Assembly (NCBI GenBank): GCA_036387415.1
Contig: DASVTU010000030.1
Span: 74,055-138,054 of the forward strand
Source of the DNA: DASVTU01 sp036387415
Lineage (GTDB): Bacteria > Acidobacteriota > Blastocatellia > Pyrinomonadales > Pyrinomonadaceae
Length of the DNA stretch: 64,000 nt
Direction of reading: 5' to 3'
The position numbers and the translations under genes were made by a program. Numbering within the stretch: the first letter of the stretch is position 1; each line of letters begins with the position of its first letter. The notes beneath the pieces are model-generated. The model ran no database searches, was not told the origin of the DNA, and was given only the letters and a program-made list of their open reading frames with translations. Positions 46,147 to 55,747 of this stretch are shown here, piece by piece.

Positions 46147-48078
46147 ATGAGAGCACTCATTTTGGCAGTGTTACTGATTCTCGTTAGCCAACCATTTGCT
46201 CACGACAAGAGCACTATTCGTCATGCAACTGCGACGAATGCTTCCGCCGCCGAGACCTTCCGGCACATTTACATCGACACCACACAGACGAGCACTACAG
46301 GCATCTCCGGATTCTACGCGACTAAAGAGGGCGTGCTGGAACCGGGGTCGAACGCCTTTCTGCGTGGTCTTGAGTTTGATGAAAAGGGCGACAAGCCCTG
46401 CTTCGTCCGTGCACACTGGTGGCGCTATACGGCGGATAGTTCGAGGGAAGACTTCTCCACCATTTTCGACATCTGTAAGGACGATGTGAAGGGAGATAAG
46501 AGCCTGCTCTTTAATTATACGGATACGCAGCGCCTGGCGGTGAGTTCGGTTCGCGTGTGCTCGAACAATGACAATGACCACCGACTAAAGGGCGTGAAAC
46601 TGGTCAGCAGTTATATTGACCACAACAACTCCGGGAGAGTGGAGAGTAGCGGAAGAGAACTCTCCTTCGAGCGAACAAACTGTGCTTCATGGAAGACGAC
46701 GCAGAGTTGTCCGGCAGGCATGGCCGCCGTGGGTCTCGTCATCAAACACTCCGGGGAAGAGATAACGGGGCTGGCGCTGAAATGTGCAAAGCCATACGTC
46801 AAGCCCTATACCACCCCGGACACAACATCGTCCATTTCGGCTGACGAGCGGTTTTCCCGGATGGAGAAAGATATTCGCGTCGCCGTGGACAAAGACGGTA
46901 AGACCGAGAAGTTGACGATTAACGAGGCCATCGCGCGCCATGAGGTGAACGGCGCGACCGTCGTCATCATAGACGGCGGCAAGGTCAGCACCGTCCGCCA
47001 CTACGGCGTCCGCAGCCGCAAGTCGAATCTCCCTACCAATAAGGACACTCTCTACCAGGCCGCCTCCACCTCGAAGTTTATCGCGGCCATCGGCATGTTG
47101 ATTGCTTCCAACAAGGAGCATGGGCCGAAACTGGTGCGCTCAGTGCAGGCCACCGCCGATGACCACCCGAACAGCATCATCGCCAAATGGAGAGACAAGC
47201 AATTCAAGAAAGACAGCCCCTATCCGAAAGACATCACGATTGAGCGCCTCTTGAGCCACACGGCGGGGCTCGACACGCACGGCATCGGCACTGCACGCAC
47301 CGACAGCAAGACCGACATGGAAAATATTCTGTTGGGTCAAGTGCTGAATCCGGGCGTCAAGCCGTTCAGCCCTCCCGGCCTTCTCTATTCGTATTCCGGA
47401 GGCGGGTTTACCGCCGCCGAAGCGATGCTCGAAATTCATTCGGGTCGCAGCGCCACCGACTTCCTGAACAATGAAGTGCTGCGGCACTTCGGCATGACGA
47501 AGAGCACCTTCAACACGGCGACCGACAGCATGACCAATCTGGCGCGTGGCTGTAGCCGGGGTATCTGCTCCGACACGCCTGAGCACACGACCGTAAAGTT
47601 TGCGGGCGGACTGCTAGCGAACCCGGAAGAGTACGCCCGTCTGCTCACCGTCATTATCAACAACGGCAAAGACTCAAGCGGCAAAGAGTTGCTTCCGCTC
47701 GCCGACGTGCAACGACTGATGACACCCGCGGCGAATACCATCAGTTCAAAGAAGGCTTGCAGCACTCACAGCAACTGCATCATCAGCGAGAAGTGTTACG
47801 GTGGAAAGTGCATCATGCCGCTTCCCGCCGATGGTGAATGGTACGGGCTGGGCGTTTCGCTAAGCGATTACGAGGATTTTAATAACTTCCCCAACAATCT
47901 CTCTCACGGCGGCTCACAAACCGATGCGAGGGCATATTTTTTCATCGACCGCAAGGATGGCAGGGGCGTCGTAATCATGGTAAATGGCGAGGAAAAGTGG
48001 AAGAAGAACGGAGTCGAGTACGGGGCTCCGTACCTGCTAGGTGACATCAGGGATGCGTTCTTCCGCAACTTCCCGTGA
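46147..48078 (+). CDS. Secreted beta-lactamase-fold serine hydrolase with Cys-containing N-terminal domain
   Basis: 643 residues from the ATG at 46147 (GAGGGG upstream; the frame extends to 46018 without a signal). Signal peptide MRALILAVLLILVSQPFA. Residues about 30-225 form an unassigned domain with several Cys and an RGLEFDEKGD segment. A class C beta-lactamase-like domain follows: catalytic S307-T-S-K310, a YSYSGGG tyrosine motif near 415, and HGG at 587-589. A Cys-rich insertion (ACSTHSNCIISEKCYGGKC) precedes the last motif, probably disulfide-bonded. The family covers esterases, peptidases and D-Ala carboxypeptidases; substrate uncertain. Confidence 0.88.
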   Translation: MRALILAVLLILVSQPFAHDKSTIRHATATNASAAETFRHIYIDTTQTSTTGISGFYATKEGVLEPGSNAFLRGLEFDEKGDKPCFVRAHWWRYTADSSREDFSTIFDICKDDVKGDKSLLFNYTDTQRLAVSSVRVCSNNDNDHRLKGVKLVSSYIDHNNSGRVESSGRELSFERTNCASWKTTQSCPAGMAAVGLVIKHSGEEITGLALKCAKPYVKPYTTPDTTSSISADERFSRMEKDIRVAVDKDGKTEKLTINEAIARHEVNGATVVIIDGGKVSTVRHYGVRSRKSNLPTNKDTLYQAASTSKFIAAIGMLIASNKEHGPKLVRSVQATADDHPNSIIAKWRDKQFKKDSPYPKDITIERLLSHTAGLDTHGIGTARTDSKTDMENILLGQVLNPGVKPFSPPGLLYSYSGGGFTAAEAMLEIHSGRSATDFLNNEVLRHFGMTKSTFNTATDSMTNLARGCSRGICSDTPEHTTVKFAGGLLANPEEYARLLTVIINNGKDSSGKELLPLADVQRLMTPAANTISSKKACSTHSNCIISEKCYGGKCIMPLPADGEWYGLGVSLSDYEDFNNFPNNLSHGGSQTDARAYFFIDRKDGRGVVIMVNGEEKWKKNGVEYGAPYLLGDIRDAFFRNFP

Positions 48079-48583
48079 GCGCCCGGTTGCACGGAGTTTG
48101 ACCATCTGAAACCTCAACGACTCTTTCGCGAGATTGTGCTTTCGCGCGTCCACGTCGAGCTACATACAACTCGTAATAATCGGGGTGCAGGATAACGGGC
48201 ATGCTGTCGTGCGCGGGTCGCTGCACCTCGTTAGCTTCCGTCTTCAGGATAGTGTAGAAGTTGATAGCTTGGCTGCCCTCTCCTTCGATAATTACCTCTT
48301 GACAGTAGGTGGGAGGACGATTACCTAACTGTAATTGATGCTCAGCATGGCGCTCACTTTCGTACAGGCACTTCGATATAACTGTCGCCATACCAGTTGA
48401 TTTGCAACGGCTCACGAGCCTCGGCAATTGTCTCCTCGATGACTGGCTTCCAAGCAGACACGTTGCCGCGATGAGAGCCACGCGCACCACGCGTTCCATA
48501 CCACGACCCGTCGCGCATTTGGTGCCATTAAGGAGGAGACTCTTAGTTTGATTCCGTTTGAAAGCGCGGCGGGTGTTCGTCAT
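48047..48583 (-). CDS. Doubtful hypothetical protein
   Basis: A 178-codon minus frame overlapping the serine hydrolase 3' end by 32 nt. I recognise no domain. The middle (CQEVIIEGEGSQAINFYTIL) has protein-like composition and a hydrophobic patch MERVVRVALIAATCLLGS could be a signal peptide if translation starts at an internal ATG. Possibly a small or decayed gene; equally it may be chance. Confidence 0.25.
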   Translation of the reverse strand: MTNTRRAFKRNQTKSLLLNGTKCATGRGMERVVRVALIAATCLLGSQSSRRQLPRLVSRCKSTGMATVISKCLYESERHAEHQLQLGNRPPTYCQEVIIEGEGSQAINFYTILKTEANEVQRPAHDSMPVILHPDYYELYVARRGRAKAQSRERVVEVSDGQTPCNRALTGSCGRTHP

Positions 48584-49212
48584 TGCTCCCTACTAACCTC
48601 TCTTGCTGCGCGCGAGGTTACTGCACAATTCTTCAGAAGGGGGCGCATAATTTAACGCCTTCATTCATCTTAACTTGATGTCTGCGCGAAGACCTGTGAA
48701 AGTGCCAAACCTACTCTGAAGGGATAACTACCGTTCTTAACTCTGTTAAGGATAGGCCGTTTTTATTGACAGCATCTAGCCCGCAGTATATAAGTTTTGG
48801 CCTGTCGTCGGTTCTCGCAAGAGTCTTCTCAGTAACCCGACTCTTCTCTCATTAACGCAAAGCCGCCTCGCTCACGTTCTATCTTAAATTGCCTTGCGGG
48901 TGTCTTGATTGAGCAACGGGGGTTCCCTCGACAGCTCAACCGCCGACGGCGAAAGTCATCATCGGTCTGTTTCTCTCAACCTCGTTTCGCCGGCTTTAAC
49001 CTAAGCAATGTTGCCCGCTACTGTCGGGGCAAATTCCACAACAAGTCGGGAGTTCGGACTCGGGCATCGAACGCCAATGTCCCCCTAATATTTTATGACT
49101 GAGCGTGTGCGGTGTTCTTTCTGTGCAGTTATCCCCTGTTAAGAAATCCGAATTTCCTTTCCTTTGGCACGCTCTTCGGAGCGCGCCATTCCCCCGGGGA
49201 TGAGGAACTTTC
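48584..49212. other. Spacer without recognised genes
   Basis: About 630 bp before the second dihaem cytochrome gene, rich in short inverted repeats and T-runs. I see no coding stretch that can be supported. Confidence 0.3.
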
Positions 49213-50616
49213 ATGACTGTCCAACGATGCAAGATAATAGTTTTACTCTTCGCGCTGGTCATTGGCGGAGCGATGTTTCTGACGCCGAGGAGTTCTGCGA
49301 GCGGCGGCGACAGCGTTCTCGATGACCAGTTATCTGCGCTGCTCGGCCAGCACGGGTTCACGGGCAAAGTCGGCTCGTCGCTCGAACAGAGGCTTGGCCG
49401 CAAAATTGACAATCAACTCGCCGAACTCGGCAAGAGCGCCTTTCACGATAGCCTGCTTGGTTTGGCGAACGACAACTCCTGCGCGGGCTGCCACGCAGCG
49501 CCCGCCGGTTTCGGCGATACGCAGTCCATCGCCATCGGCGTTGACAATAACGACATCGTCGGCCCCGACCGCACCGGCCCGCGCAATCAGCGACGCGCGC
49601 CGATGGTTATCAATAACGCCTTCTTCCCCGCGTTGATGTGGAACTCGCGCTTCAACTCCGTCTCCGGCGACCCGTTCAATAACAGCGCGGGTTTCCAGTT
49701 TCCCTTCCCCGAAGGCTTCTCGCTCTCCGGCCTGCCGCACCTCTTGACCGCGCAGGCGTTCATCCCCGTCACGGAGAGGCCGGAGATGGCGGGTTTCCAC
49801 CCGTCGCTGCCGGGCACGAACGACGGCATCCGCGACGAGGTGGTGGCTCGACTGAACGCCAACGCCGAGTACCGGAAACTCTTCGGTAGGATATTCCGCG
49901 AAGTTAAAGACGGCGCGCCCATCACCTATGAGATGCTGGCGCGAGCCATCGCCGAATTCGAGTTCACGTTAACTTTTGCCAATGCTCCGATTGACCAGTT
50001 CGCGCGCGGCCAGCGAAACGCCATGACCAACGACGAAAAGCGTGGTGCGCTCATCTTCTTCGGGTCGGGAAACTGTGTGAGTTGCCATGCCGTCTCGGGA
50101 CAATCCAATGAGATGTTCAGCGACTTCAAGATGCACGTCGCGGGTATCCCGCAGATTGCACCTTCAGTCACGAACGTCACCTTCGACGGCCCCGGAGCCA
50201 ACGAGGATTTCGGTCTGGAACAGGTGACAGGCAATCCCAACGACCGCTACGCCTTCCGCACCTCGCCGCTCAGGAATCTGGCACTGCAACCTACGTTCTT
50301 CCATAACGGAGCTTTCACCAGACTGGAAGACGCGGTGCGCTACCATCTCGATGCCGTCGGCTCAGCCGCGAACTACAACCCGGCGCAGGCGGGTCTCGAC
50401 GCCGACTTACAAGGGGCGCAAGGGCCGATAGCGCCGGTGCTGGCGCGCATCTCCCCGCAGCTTGCGACGCCAGTTGCGTTGTCGAACGCAGAGTTCCAAC
50501 AACTCATCGCTTTCCTGCACGGCGGGTTGCAAGACCCGCGAGCGACGCCGGAAAACTTACGCAAGCAGATTCCGAAGAGTCTGCCAAGCGGCAGGCCTTT
50601 GGCGCTCTTCCAGTAA
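49213..50616 (+). CDS. Dihaem cytochrome c peroxidase/MauG-like protein (second copy)
   Basis: 467 residues with a signal segment (IIVLLFALVIGGAMFL). Haem sites C90-A-G-C93-H94 and C288-V-S-C291-H292; the C-terminal segment TSPLRNLALQPTFFHNGAF and RLEDAVRYHLD are diagnostic of the dihaem peroxidase family. It is clearly divergent from the protein encoded at 28.7-30.0 kb, so this is not a recent duplication. Periplasmic electron transfer or peroxide reduction is expected. Confidence 0.93.
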   Translation: MTVQRCKIIVLLFALVIGGAMFLTPRSSASGGDSVLDDQLSALLGQHGFTGKVGSSLEQRLGRKIDNQLAELGKSAFHDSLLGLANDNSCAGCHAAPAGFGDTQSIAIGVDNNDIVGPDRTGPRNQRRAPMVINNAFFPALMWNSRFNSVSGDPFNNSAGFQFPFPEGFSLSGLPHLLTAQAFIPVTERPEMAGFHPSLPGTNDGIRDEVVARLNANAEYRKLFGRIFREVKDGAPITYEMLARAIAEFEFTLTFANAPIDQFARGQRNAMTNDEKRGALIFFGSGNCVSCHAVSGQSNEMFSDFKMHVAGIPQIAPSVTNVTFDGPGANEDFGLEQVTGNPNDRYAFRTSPLRNLALQPTFFHNGAFTRLEDAVRYHLDAVGSAANYNPAQAGLDADLQGAQGPIAPVLARISPQLATPVALSNAEFQQLIAFLHGGLQDPRATPENLRKQIPKSLPSGRPLALFQ

Positions 50617-50635
50617 GACAGACAAGACAAATTTC

Positions 50636-50672
50636 AACCCCCGCTCAGTGCTTGCCTGACCGAGCGGGGGTT
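50636..50672 (+). terminator. Intrinsic-type terminator after the dihaem cytochrome gene
   Basis: AACCCCCGCTC pairs with GAGCGGGGGTT (11 bp) across a 15-nt loop, followed by GATAGTTCTT. It starts 20 nt after the stop codon. Confidence 0.65.
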
Positions 50673-50779
50673 GATAGTTCTTCTGGAAGAATTAACTGTG
50701 GCGAACTTATGACACGCTACGCGCAACGCCAATGCTCCCAACATGCGAGGCGTCGCGCCAGAGAACGCCTATCGCTGCC

Positions 50780-50935
50780 CGCGGAGTCCTTAACATTCAC
50801 GCCGGAGAGGCACGCTCTCGCTTCTTCTGTCTCGGGTCTGATGCTATCGGCTTGGCGGCACTACTCCATGAGCTTCCCGTAGTATGTCTTCGCCCTTTTC
50901 CGGTCTGTCGCGAGCTTGGCCGCACGCGCCGCACC
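50780..50935 (-). pseudogene. Duplicated 3' fragment of the TPR gene
   Basis: 156 bp matching 26890-27045 without gaps (17 mismatches by my count), on the same strand. It corresponds to the last 52 codons before the TPR stop, but the stop codon itself is not retained. Similarity ends 3 nt before the stop of the next gene at 50939. A dead fragment left by duplication or recombination. Confidence 0.85.
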
Positions 50936-50938
50936 GTG

Positions 50939-52054
50939 TTACTGCGCCGCCGTGAAGCCCGTCAGCGGGTTGCCGTAGAACGCTTCGGCCTTCCACGCCG
51001 TCCGATCCCACTGACCGTCTTGGTCTCCGATTATCTGGACGGGCACGATAACGCGGTCGCTGCCGAGCTTGTTGGCAGTGGCGATGCCATTATCGAACTT
51101 CCCATCAGGTCCAACGGTGAACTTAATAGACCGCGCCAGTTTGTTATTCCAGAGTACCTTCAACTCGTACTCGCCCGGATTCGCGCTGAGCAGATGGAGC
51201 GGCCCGAACATGCCGGGTTCTTCTTTTGTCTTGTCCCAGCCACGCAAGTTCGGGAAGCTGCACCTCACGCGCGCCCACTTTGCTTTTTGCGGGACGGTAT
51301 CGGCGACGTAGTGCGTAGTGTTGTTCTCCACATCCGACTCGCAACTAGCCCTGCCGACTTCCTCGCCTTCAAAGGTTTTCTTGCCCACCTCCTTGCCGTT
51401 GAGGAATATGTGCGGCTTAAAATTCACCGCTTCACCGCGCACCCAGAACGCGATATGCACATCAGGGCGATCCCATCCCTTCAAATCGTCAGGGGTCAGA
51501 TAGACGTAGCCGATAGGCAGGTTCCAGTCGTGGTTGACGAAATAGACGAAATGGTTGGCGGCCTTCGGGCCGTGCTCGTTGGAAAGGACTTTCTCCACTT
51601 TCGCCCTGCCATTAAAGAGCGTCGAGTCAGTACCGTTCAGTTCGTTCCGCATTTTGATGGCGAAGTTGACTAGGCCGACCGAGGTCGAAGCCTTGTCTTC
51701 GGGAATGTCGCGTCCGCCGCATGAGGTCTTCCACCAGCGTCCCTGCGGCGTCTCCTCGGTCGCGCAGTCGAACCTCACCGCAGGCCCGCCGCCGGGGATG
51801 GTGTATTCGACGTAGAGTTGACTGCCACTGGCGATAGGCCCGTTGACGCGGTACTCGATTCGAGGCACCCAACTCCAAACATCGTAGTTCTTGCGGTAAA
51901 CGTTATAGGTGAACGGAGTCATCTGAACGGAGTCTTTGGCGATTGTTGGCTGGTTCTGGCTCGCGGCAACGCGACCGTCGTTCCAGTGTGGCAGACTCAC
52001 CAATGCCAACACCACAAGTGCCATCGCCGAAGCAAACCTGATTTTGTTTCTCAC
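50939..52054 (-). CDS. Secreted protein of unknown function
   Basis: 371 residues from a GTG at 52054 preceded by GGGAGGT at 5 nt; the frame extends to a TTG at 52126. Signal peptide ASAMALVVLALVSLP. Mature protein is beta-rich with repeated patterns such as LYVEYTIPGGG, IGYVYLTPDDLKGWD and LNGKEVGKKTFEGEE, and a few Cys (FDCATEE, TSCGG, ASCESD, VRCSF) that could pair. No catalytic motif is recognised. Its stop lies next to the duplicated TPR fragment. Confidence 0.75.
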   Translation of the reverse strand: MRNKIRFASAMALVVLALVSLPHWNDGRVAASQNQPTIAKDSVQMTPFTYNVYRKNYDVWSWVPRIEYRVNGPIASGSQLYVEYTIPGGGPAVRFDCATEETPQGRWWKTSCGGRDIPEDKASTSVGLVNFAIKMRNELNGTDSTLFNGRAKVEKVLSNEHGPKAANHFVYFVNHDWNLPIGYVYLTPDDLKGWDRPDVHIAFWVRGEAVNFKPHIFLNGKEVGKKTFEGEEVGRASCESDVENNTTHYVADTVPQKAKWARVRCSFPNLRGWDKTKEEPGMFGPLHLLSANPGEYELKVLWNNKLARSIKFTVGPDGKFDNGIATANKLGSDRVIVPVQIIGDQDGQWDRTAWKAEAFYGNPLTGFTAAQ

Positions 52055-52141
52055 GACGTACCTCCCGAATTTTCCACAGTTTCCATTTGCGTGAGGAAAG
52101 ATATTACCGGAGGGATAGGGTGTCAACGGTATGTTAGATGA

Positions 52142-52381
52142 TTACTCTACATCGGCGGTGCGATTGTTACTTATAGTATAAATCAGCCCCTCAAGCAGCC
52201 GTGCGAATATACACCGGAACTTATCTTCATCTTTCCAGTCTGAGAAATCCATGATGTTGTCTTCCGTGATTGGCGCTCGAAGACGTTCCGGCCAGTCGCA
52301 GTCTATACCGCTATCGTCGTGTGCCACTGGACAGTGAATGTTACGCTTTGTCTCCAGATGCATCGTCGTGAGCACGCCCAT
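52142..52381 (-). CDS. Short hypothetical protein or C-terminal fragment
   Basis: 79 codons. The sequence DDSGIDCDWPERLRAPITED and the following FSDWKDEDKFRCIFARLLEGL look like the folded end of a larger protein rather than chance, with an acidic helix at the end. I cannot assign a family. There is no good ribosome site, so it may be what is left of a longer gene. Confidence 0.35.
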   Translation of the reverse strand: MGVLTTMHLETKRNIHCPVAHDDSGIDCDWPERLRAPITEDNIMDFSDWKDEDKFRCIFARLLEGLIYTISNNRTADVE

Positions 52382-52498
52382 GTAAGGTGGTTTTACCGGG
52401 AACGGGATTTATTTGTAGAATGTGAAAGTGAAGCTACCAACCCGTATTCACTGTCTGTGCGTCCCGCACTGTGTTGGCGTCCGAGCCATTTGAAGCCT

Positions 52499-52618
52499 CT
52501 ATCGGCGCTCAGAGCTTACCGGCGCCTTTCCTTTTTTTGCTTCTTCGATAATGCGCTCAAAGCGCGCACGCTTCTCCTCTTGCGTTTTAATAGTTAGGGG
52601 TTCCCCGCTAATATGCAC
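52499..52618 (-). CDS. Possible 39-residue basic helical peptide
   Basis: A minus frame from GTG (52618) to TAG (52499) reads TIKTQEEKRARFERIIEEAK followed by KGKAPVSSERR. The charged amphipathic helix looks protein-like. There is no properly spaced ribosome site, so it could be a small gene or the tail of a lost one. Confidence 0.25.
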   Translation of the reverse strand: MHISGEPLTIKTQEEKRARFERIIEEAKKGKAPVSSERR

Positions 52619-52708
52619 CCCTTAGTAATAATCAGACTCATCCGAAACGAATGCGCCCTGAATGCGAGCCGTGCGGGGCGCATAAACATCGACGCCCTTC
52701 ACTGAATA

Positions 52709-54247
52709 ATGATGATTCGACTTCTCTCAATCATTCTCGTCTGCATCACTTTTGCAAGCCAACCCGTCAGCGTGGCGGCGCAAGAGACATCTCTTGTGCG
52801 CGAGTATCGCAAAGCCCATGAGCACCAGCTTCTCGAAGAATTTACACAGTTGCTCTCGATTCCGAATGTCACTTCCGACAGAGTGAACATACGTCGCAAT
52901 GCGGATGCCCTCATGCAGATGTTGGAGCGTCGCGGCCTCAGTCCGCGTCTGCTCGAAGCGACAGGCAAAGATGCGCCTCCGGCAGTTTACGGTGAACTTA
53001 GAGCGGAGGGAGCGACGCGCACGCTCGTCTTCTATGCGCATTACGACGGGCAACCGACAGACCCCAAACAGTGGACGGGTAGCCTACCGTGGCAACCCGT
53101 TCTGCGTTCCTCCGCTGCGGAGACGGGCGGGCAAATCCTGTCGACGCCGAAACGGGGCGAGCCAATCAATCCCGAATGGCGTCTCTACGCACGCTCGGCT
53201 TCGGACGACAAGGCGGGCGTGATGGCCGTCCTCGCCGCGCTCGACGCACTCAAGGCCACGGGGCAGAAGCCGACCTCCAATATCAAAATCTTTTTTGAGG
53301 GTGAAGAAGAAGCGGGTTCGCCGCACCTCGCGGATATTTTGCGTCGCCATCAGGAACTGTTGCACGCCGACGCGTGGATAATTTTTGACGGGCCTGTCCA
53401 TCAATCCGGTCGTAAGCAGGTGGTTTTTGGAGTTCGCGGTGTGACGAGCGTTGACATCACAGTCTTCGGCGCGAGGCGTCCGCTCCATAGCGGTCATTAC
53501 GGCAACTGGGCACCCAACCCCGCGTTACTTCTATCGAGACTGCTCGCTTCGATGAAGGACGAGACGGGGCGCGTTCTCATACATGGTTTTTATGACGATG
53601 TGGAACCGCTCGGAGAGATTGAACGGCGTGCCATCGCCGACGCGCCGCAGTTTGATGCGGAATTGCAAAAGCAACTCGGTTTCGCCGTCGCCGAAGGCGC
53701 AGGCAAGAGTCTGCTCGAACAGCTTCAACAGCCGTCGCTCAACATTGACGGCATCAGCAGCGCGGAAGTCGGCACCGAGGCGCGCAACGTGATACCGACG
53801 ACGGCCACCGCCACGCTCGACTTGCGACTGGTCAAGGGCAACGACCATCGCCGACAGGTCGCACGCCTCGTTAACCACATTCGCCAGCAAGGTTTCCACG
53901 TCACCGAGCGAGAGCCGACCGACGAGGAGCGACGGCAGCATCCACGCATCGCGCAGGTCACCGAACGCGGCGGCTACAATGCCTCGCGCACGCGCATGGA
54001 TTTGCCCATCTCGCTCAAAATCATCGAGGCGGTTCAATCCGTTTCGAGTCAACCCGTCGTCAAACTGCCGACGCTCGGCGGAAGTCTTCCGCTCTATATT
54101 CTGCACGAAATTCTAGGTGCCCCGTCCATCACCGTCCCGCTCGCCAACTATGACAACAATCAACATGCGGAAAACGAAAACATTCGTTTGCAGAATTTGT
54201 GGGACGGCATCGAGATTGTCGCTGCCATTATGACCATGAAGCAGTAG
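52709..54247 (+). CDS. Secreted M20-family metallopeptidase
   Basis: 512 residues; signal peptide SIILVCITFASQPVSVAAQ. M20 signatures: AHYDGQP with metal ligand His111 and Asp113, ARSASDDKAGVMAV with the bridging Asp, and FFEGEEEAGSPHL near 195-207 with the catalytic Glu pair. A lid domain lies between (SVDITVFGARRPLHSGHYGNW). Two zinc ions are expected. It probably acts as an exported dipeptidase or amidohydrolase. The stop is immediately followed by the GDPD start codon. Confidence 0.93.
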   Translation: MMIRLLSIILVCITFASQPVSVAAQETSLVREYRKAHEHQLLEEFTQLLSIPNVTSDRVNIRRNADALMQMLERRGLSPRLLEATGKDAPPAVYGELRAEGATRTLVFYAHYDGQPTDPKQWTGSLPWQPVLRSSAAETGGQILSTPKRGEPINPEWRLYARSASDDKAGVMAVLAALDALKATGQKPTSNIKIFFEGEEEAGSPHLADILRRHQELLHADAWIIFDGPVHQSGRKQVVFGVRGVTSVDITVFGARRPLHSGHYGNWAPNPALLLSRLLASMKDETGRVLIHGFYDDVEPLGEIERRAIADAPQFDAELQKQLGFAVAEGAGKSLLEQLQQPSLNIDGISSAEVGTEARNVIPTTATATLDLRLVKGNDHRRQVARLVNHIRQQGFHVTEREPTDEERRQHPRIAQVTERGGYNASRTRMDLPISLKIIEAVQSVSSQPVVKLPTLGGSLPLYILHEILGAPSITVPLANYDNNQHAENENIRLQNLWDGIEIVAAIMTMKQ

Positions 54248-55315
54248 ATGGGTTTATACGCGTCACGATGTTTGATGATGACTCCGGCCTCTGCGAGAAT
54301 ATCAGTGACAAGACGGGAGGCAGACGTGAGAGGTGTTAGCGGCCTGCGGCAACACATCTCGAAGCGAGGAGCTGTGGCGAACAGACGTGCTCGATGGTTC
54401 ATCTTTTTTTTGCTCGGCGTTCTTCTGATGATTGGCGCAATTTACGGCTCGTTAGCGTGGCATGCGGGAGTACCTGCCGCCGCCCATTCATTTCTCCAAC
54501 GCGACGCCCTTCGTCCGCTCGTCATCGCACATCGGGGCGGCGCGGGGCTGTGGCCGGAGAACACTGCTTACGCCTTCGAGCATGCGAAAGCTGCTGGCGT
54601 CGATGTCATCGAGATGGACGTGCGGAGCACTTCGGATGGCGTGCCAGTCGTCATCCACGACGCGACGGTTGACCGTACGACCGACGGAAACGGACGCGTC
54701 GCCGACAAGACTTTGGGGCAACTGAAGGCGTTAGATGCCGGATACCGTTGGTCGGCGGACGGCGGGAGGAGCTTTCCGGTTCGCGGGAAGGGCATTACTG
54801 TGCCGACAGTGGAGGAAGTTTTTACCTCGCTCCGCGACATGAGATTCATCATCGAACCTAAGCCGGATGTACGTTCCCCTGTCGAGCCTCTGTGCCGTGC
54901 CATTCGTGAGCATGGAATGAGCGACAGGATTATCGTCGGCTCGTTTAATCAAACGATTCTCGATGAGTTCCGACAGACGTGTCCCGGCGTTGCCACGTCA
55001 GCCAGCCCGGCAGAGGTGAGTAAGTTTCTGGCACTGTATAAAGCAGGGTTAAGCACTTCCTACAGCCCCACGATGCAGGCGCTGCAAGTGCCGGAGAACG
55101 CAGCCGGATTGCACGTGCTGAGTCGGGGCTTTGTGGAAGCCGCGCATGAGCGTAATCTCGCGGTGCACGCATGGACGGTTAATGAAGCGTCGGTGATGAG
55201 TCGTCTGCTTGACATGGGCGTGGACGGCATCATGACAGATTATCCCGACAGGTTGATGACATTACTTGTCAGCAAAAGTAACCACACCGACAATCAGAAA
55301 GGCGACGAGAAATGA
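54248..55315 (+). CDS. Membrane-anchored glycerophosphodiester phosphodiesterase
   Basis: 355 residues if started at 54248, directly after the peptidase stop; a GTG at 54374 just before the membrane helix (WFIFFLLGVLLMIGAIYGSLAW) is a plausible alternative. Catalytic signature IAHRGGAGLWPENTAYAF, metal ligands in VIEMDVRSTSDG and the His of VVIHDATVDRTTDG are all present, so it should be active in releasing glycerol phosphate from deacylated phospholipids. It overlaps the coiled-coil gene downstream by 4 nt. Confidence 0.92.
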   Translation: MGLYASRCLMMTPASARISVTRREADVRGVSGLRQHISKRGAVANRRARWFIFFLLGVLLMIGAIYGSLAWHAGVPAAAHSFLQRDALRPLVIAHRGGAGLWPENTAYAFEHAKAAGVDVIEMDVRSTSDGVPVVIHDATVDRTTDGNGRVADKTLGQLKALDAGYRWSADGGRSFPVRGKGITVPTVEEVFTSLRDMRFIIEPKPDVRSPVEPLCRAIREHGMSDRIIVGSFNQTILDEFRQTCPGVATSASPAEVSKFLALYKAGLSTSYSPTMQALQVPENAAGLHVLSRGFVEAAHERNLAVHAWTVNEASVMSRLLDMGVDGIMTDYPDRLMTLLVSKSNHTDNQKGDEK

Positions 55316-55747
55316 ACACCGATGAGAGATTACTGAGTCTCGAAAACGCTTTTACGACGCTCGTAGAGTTGTCGGCTAAACAGGATTCGCGCACCACCGA
55401 TTTAGAGAAATACTTCAAGATGCTCACGGAGTTGGCGGTCAGAGCGGACGAGCGCGTGGACATGTTTGAGCAACGCATGACCGCCGACGAGCACACCAAC
55501 AATTTAGAGGCAAATCTCAACGCTCTGGCCTCAGATTGTGGTCGAAGTGGCCGCCAGCCAAAAAGAAGTGACCGCCAGCCAGAAAGAAACCGCCGAGCAA
55601 CTCAAACAAACGGACGAGCAACAAAAACAGACCGACGAACAACTCAAGCAGACGGACGAACAACTCAAGCGGACGGATGAACGGCTAAACCGACTCGCCG
55701 ATGTCGTCGAGCGCCACATCAGGGAAGGACACGACGGGAAATCCTGA
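55312..55747 (+). pseudogene. Coiled-coil protein gene with frameshift
   Basis: The first frame starts ATGA-coupled to the GDPD gene and gives about 72 codons of heptad-rich helix (LLSLENAFTTLVELSAKQ, TDLEKYFKMLTELAVRADE). Near 55530 the coiled coil jumps to another frame and goes on as VEVAASQKEVTASQKETAEQ, with a near-perfect seven-residue repeat Q-T-D-E-Q-L-K, ending RLADVVERHIREGHDGKS. A single-base change restores one protein of about 144 residues. Tandem 21-nt repeats at 55600-55680 make slippage or assembly error credible. Function unknown. Confidence 0.7.

Noticed and set aside
50732..51673. 313-codon plus-strand frame
   Set aside because: Antisense to the duplicated TPR fragment and the secreted unknown protein; its similarity to a plus frame near 26.8 kb only reflects the duplicated fragment.
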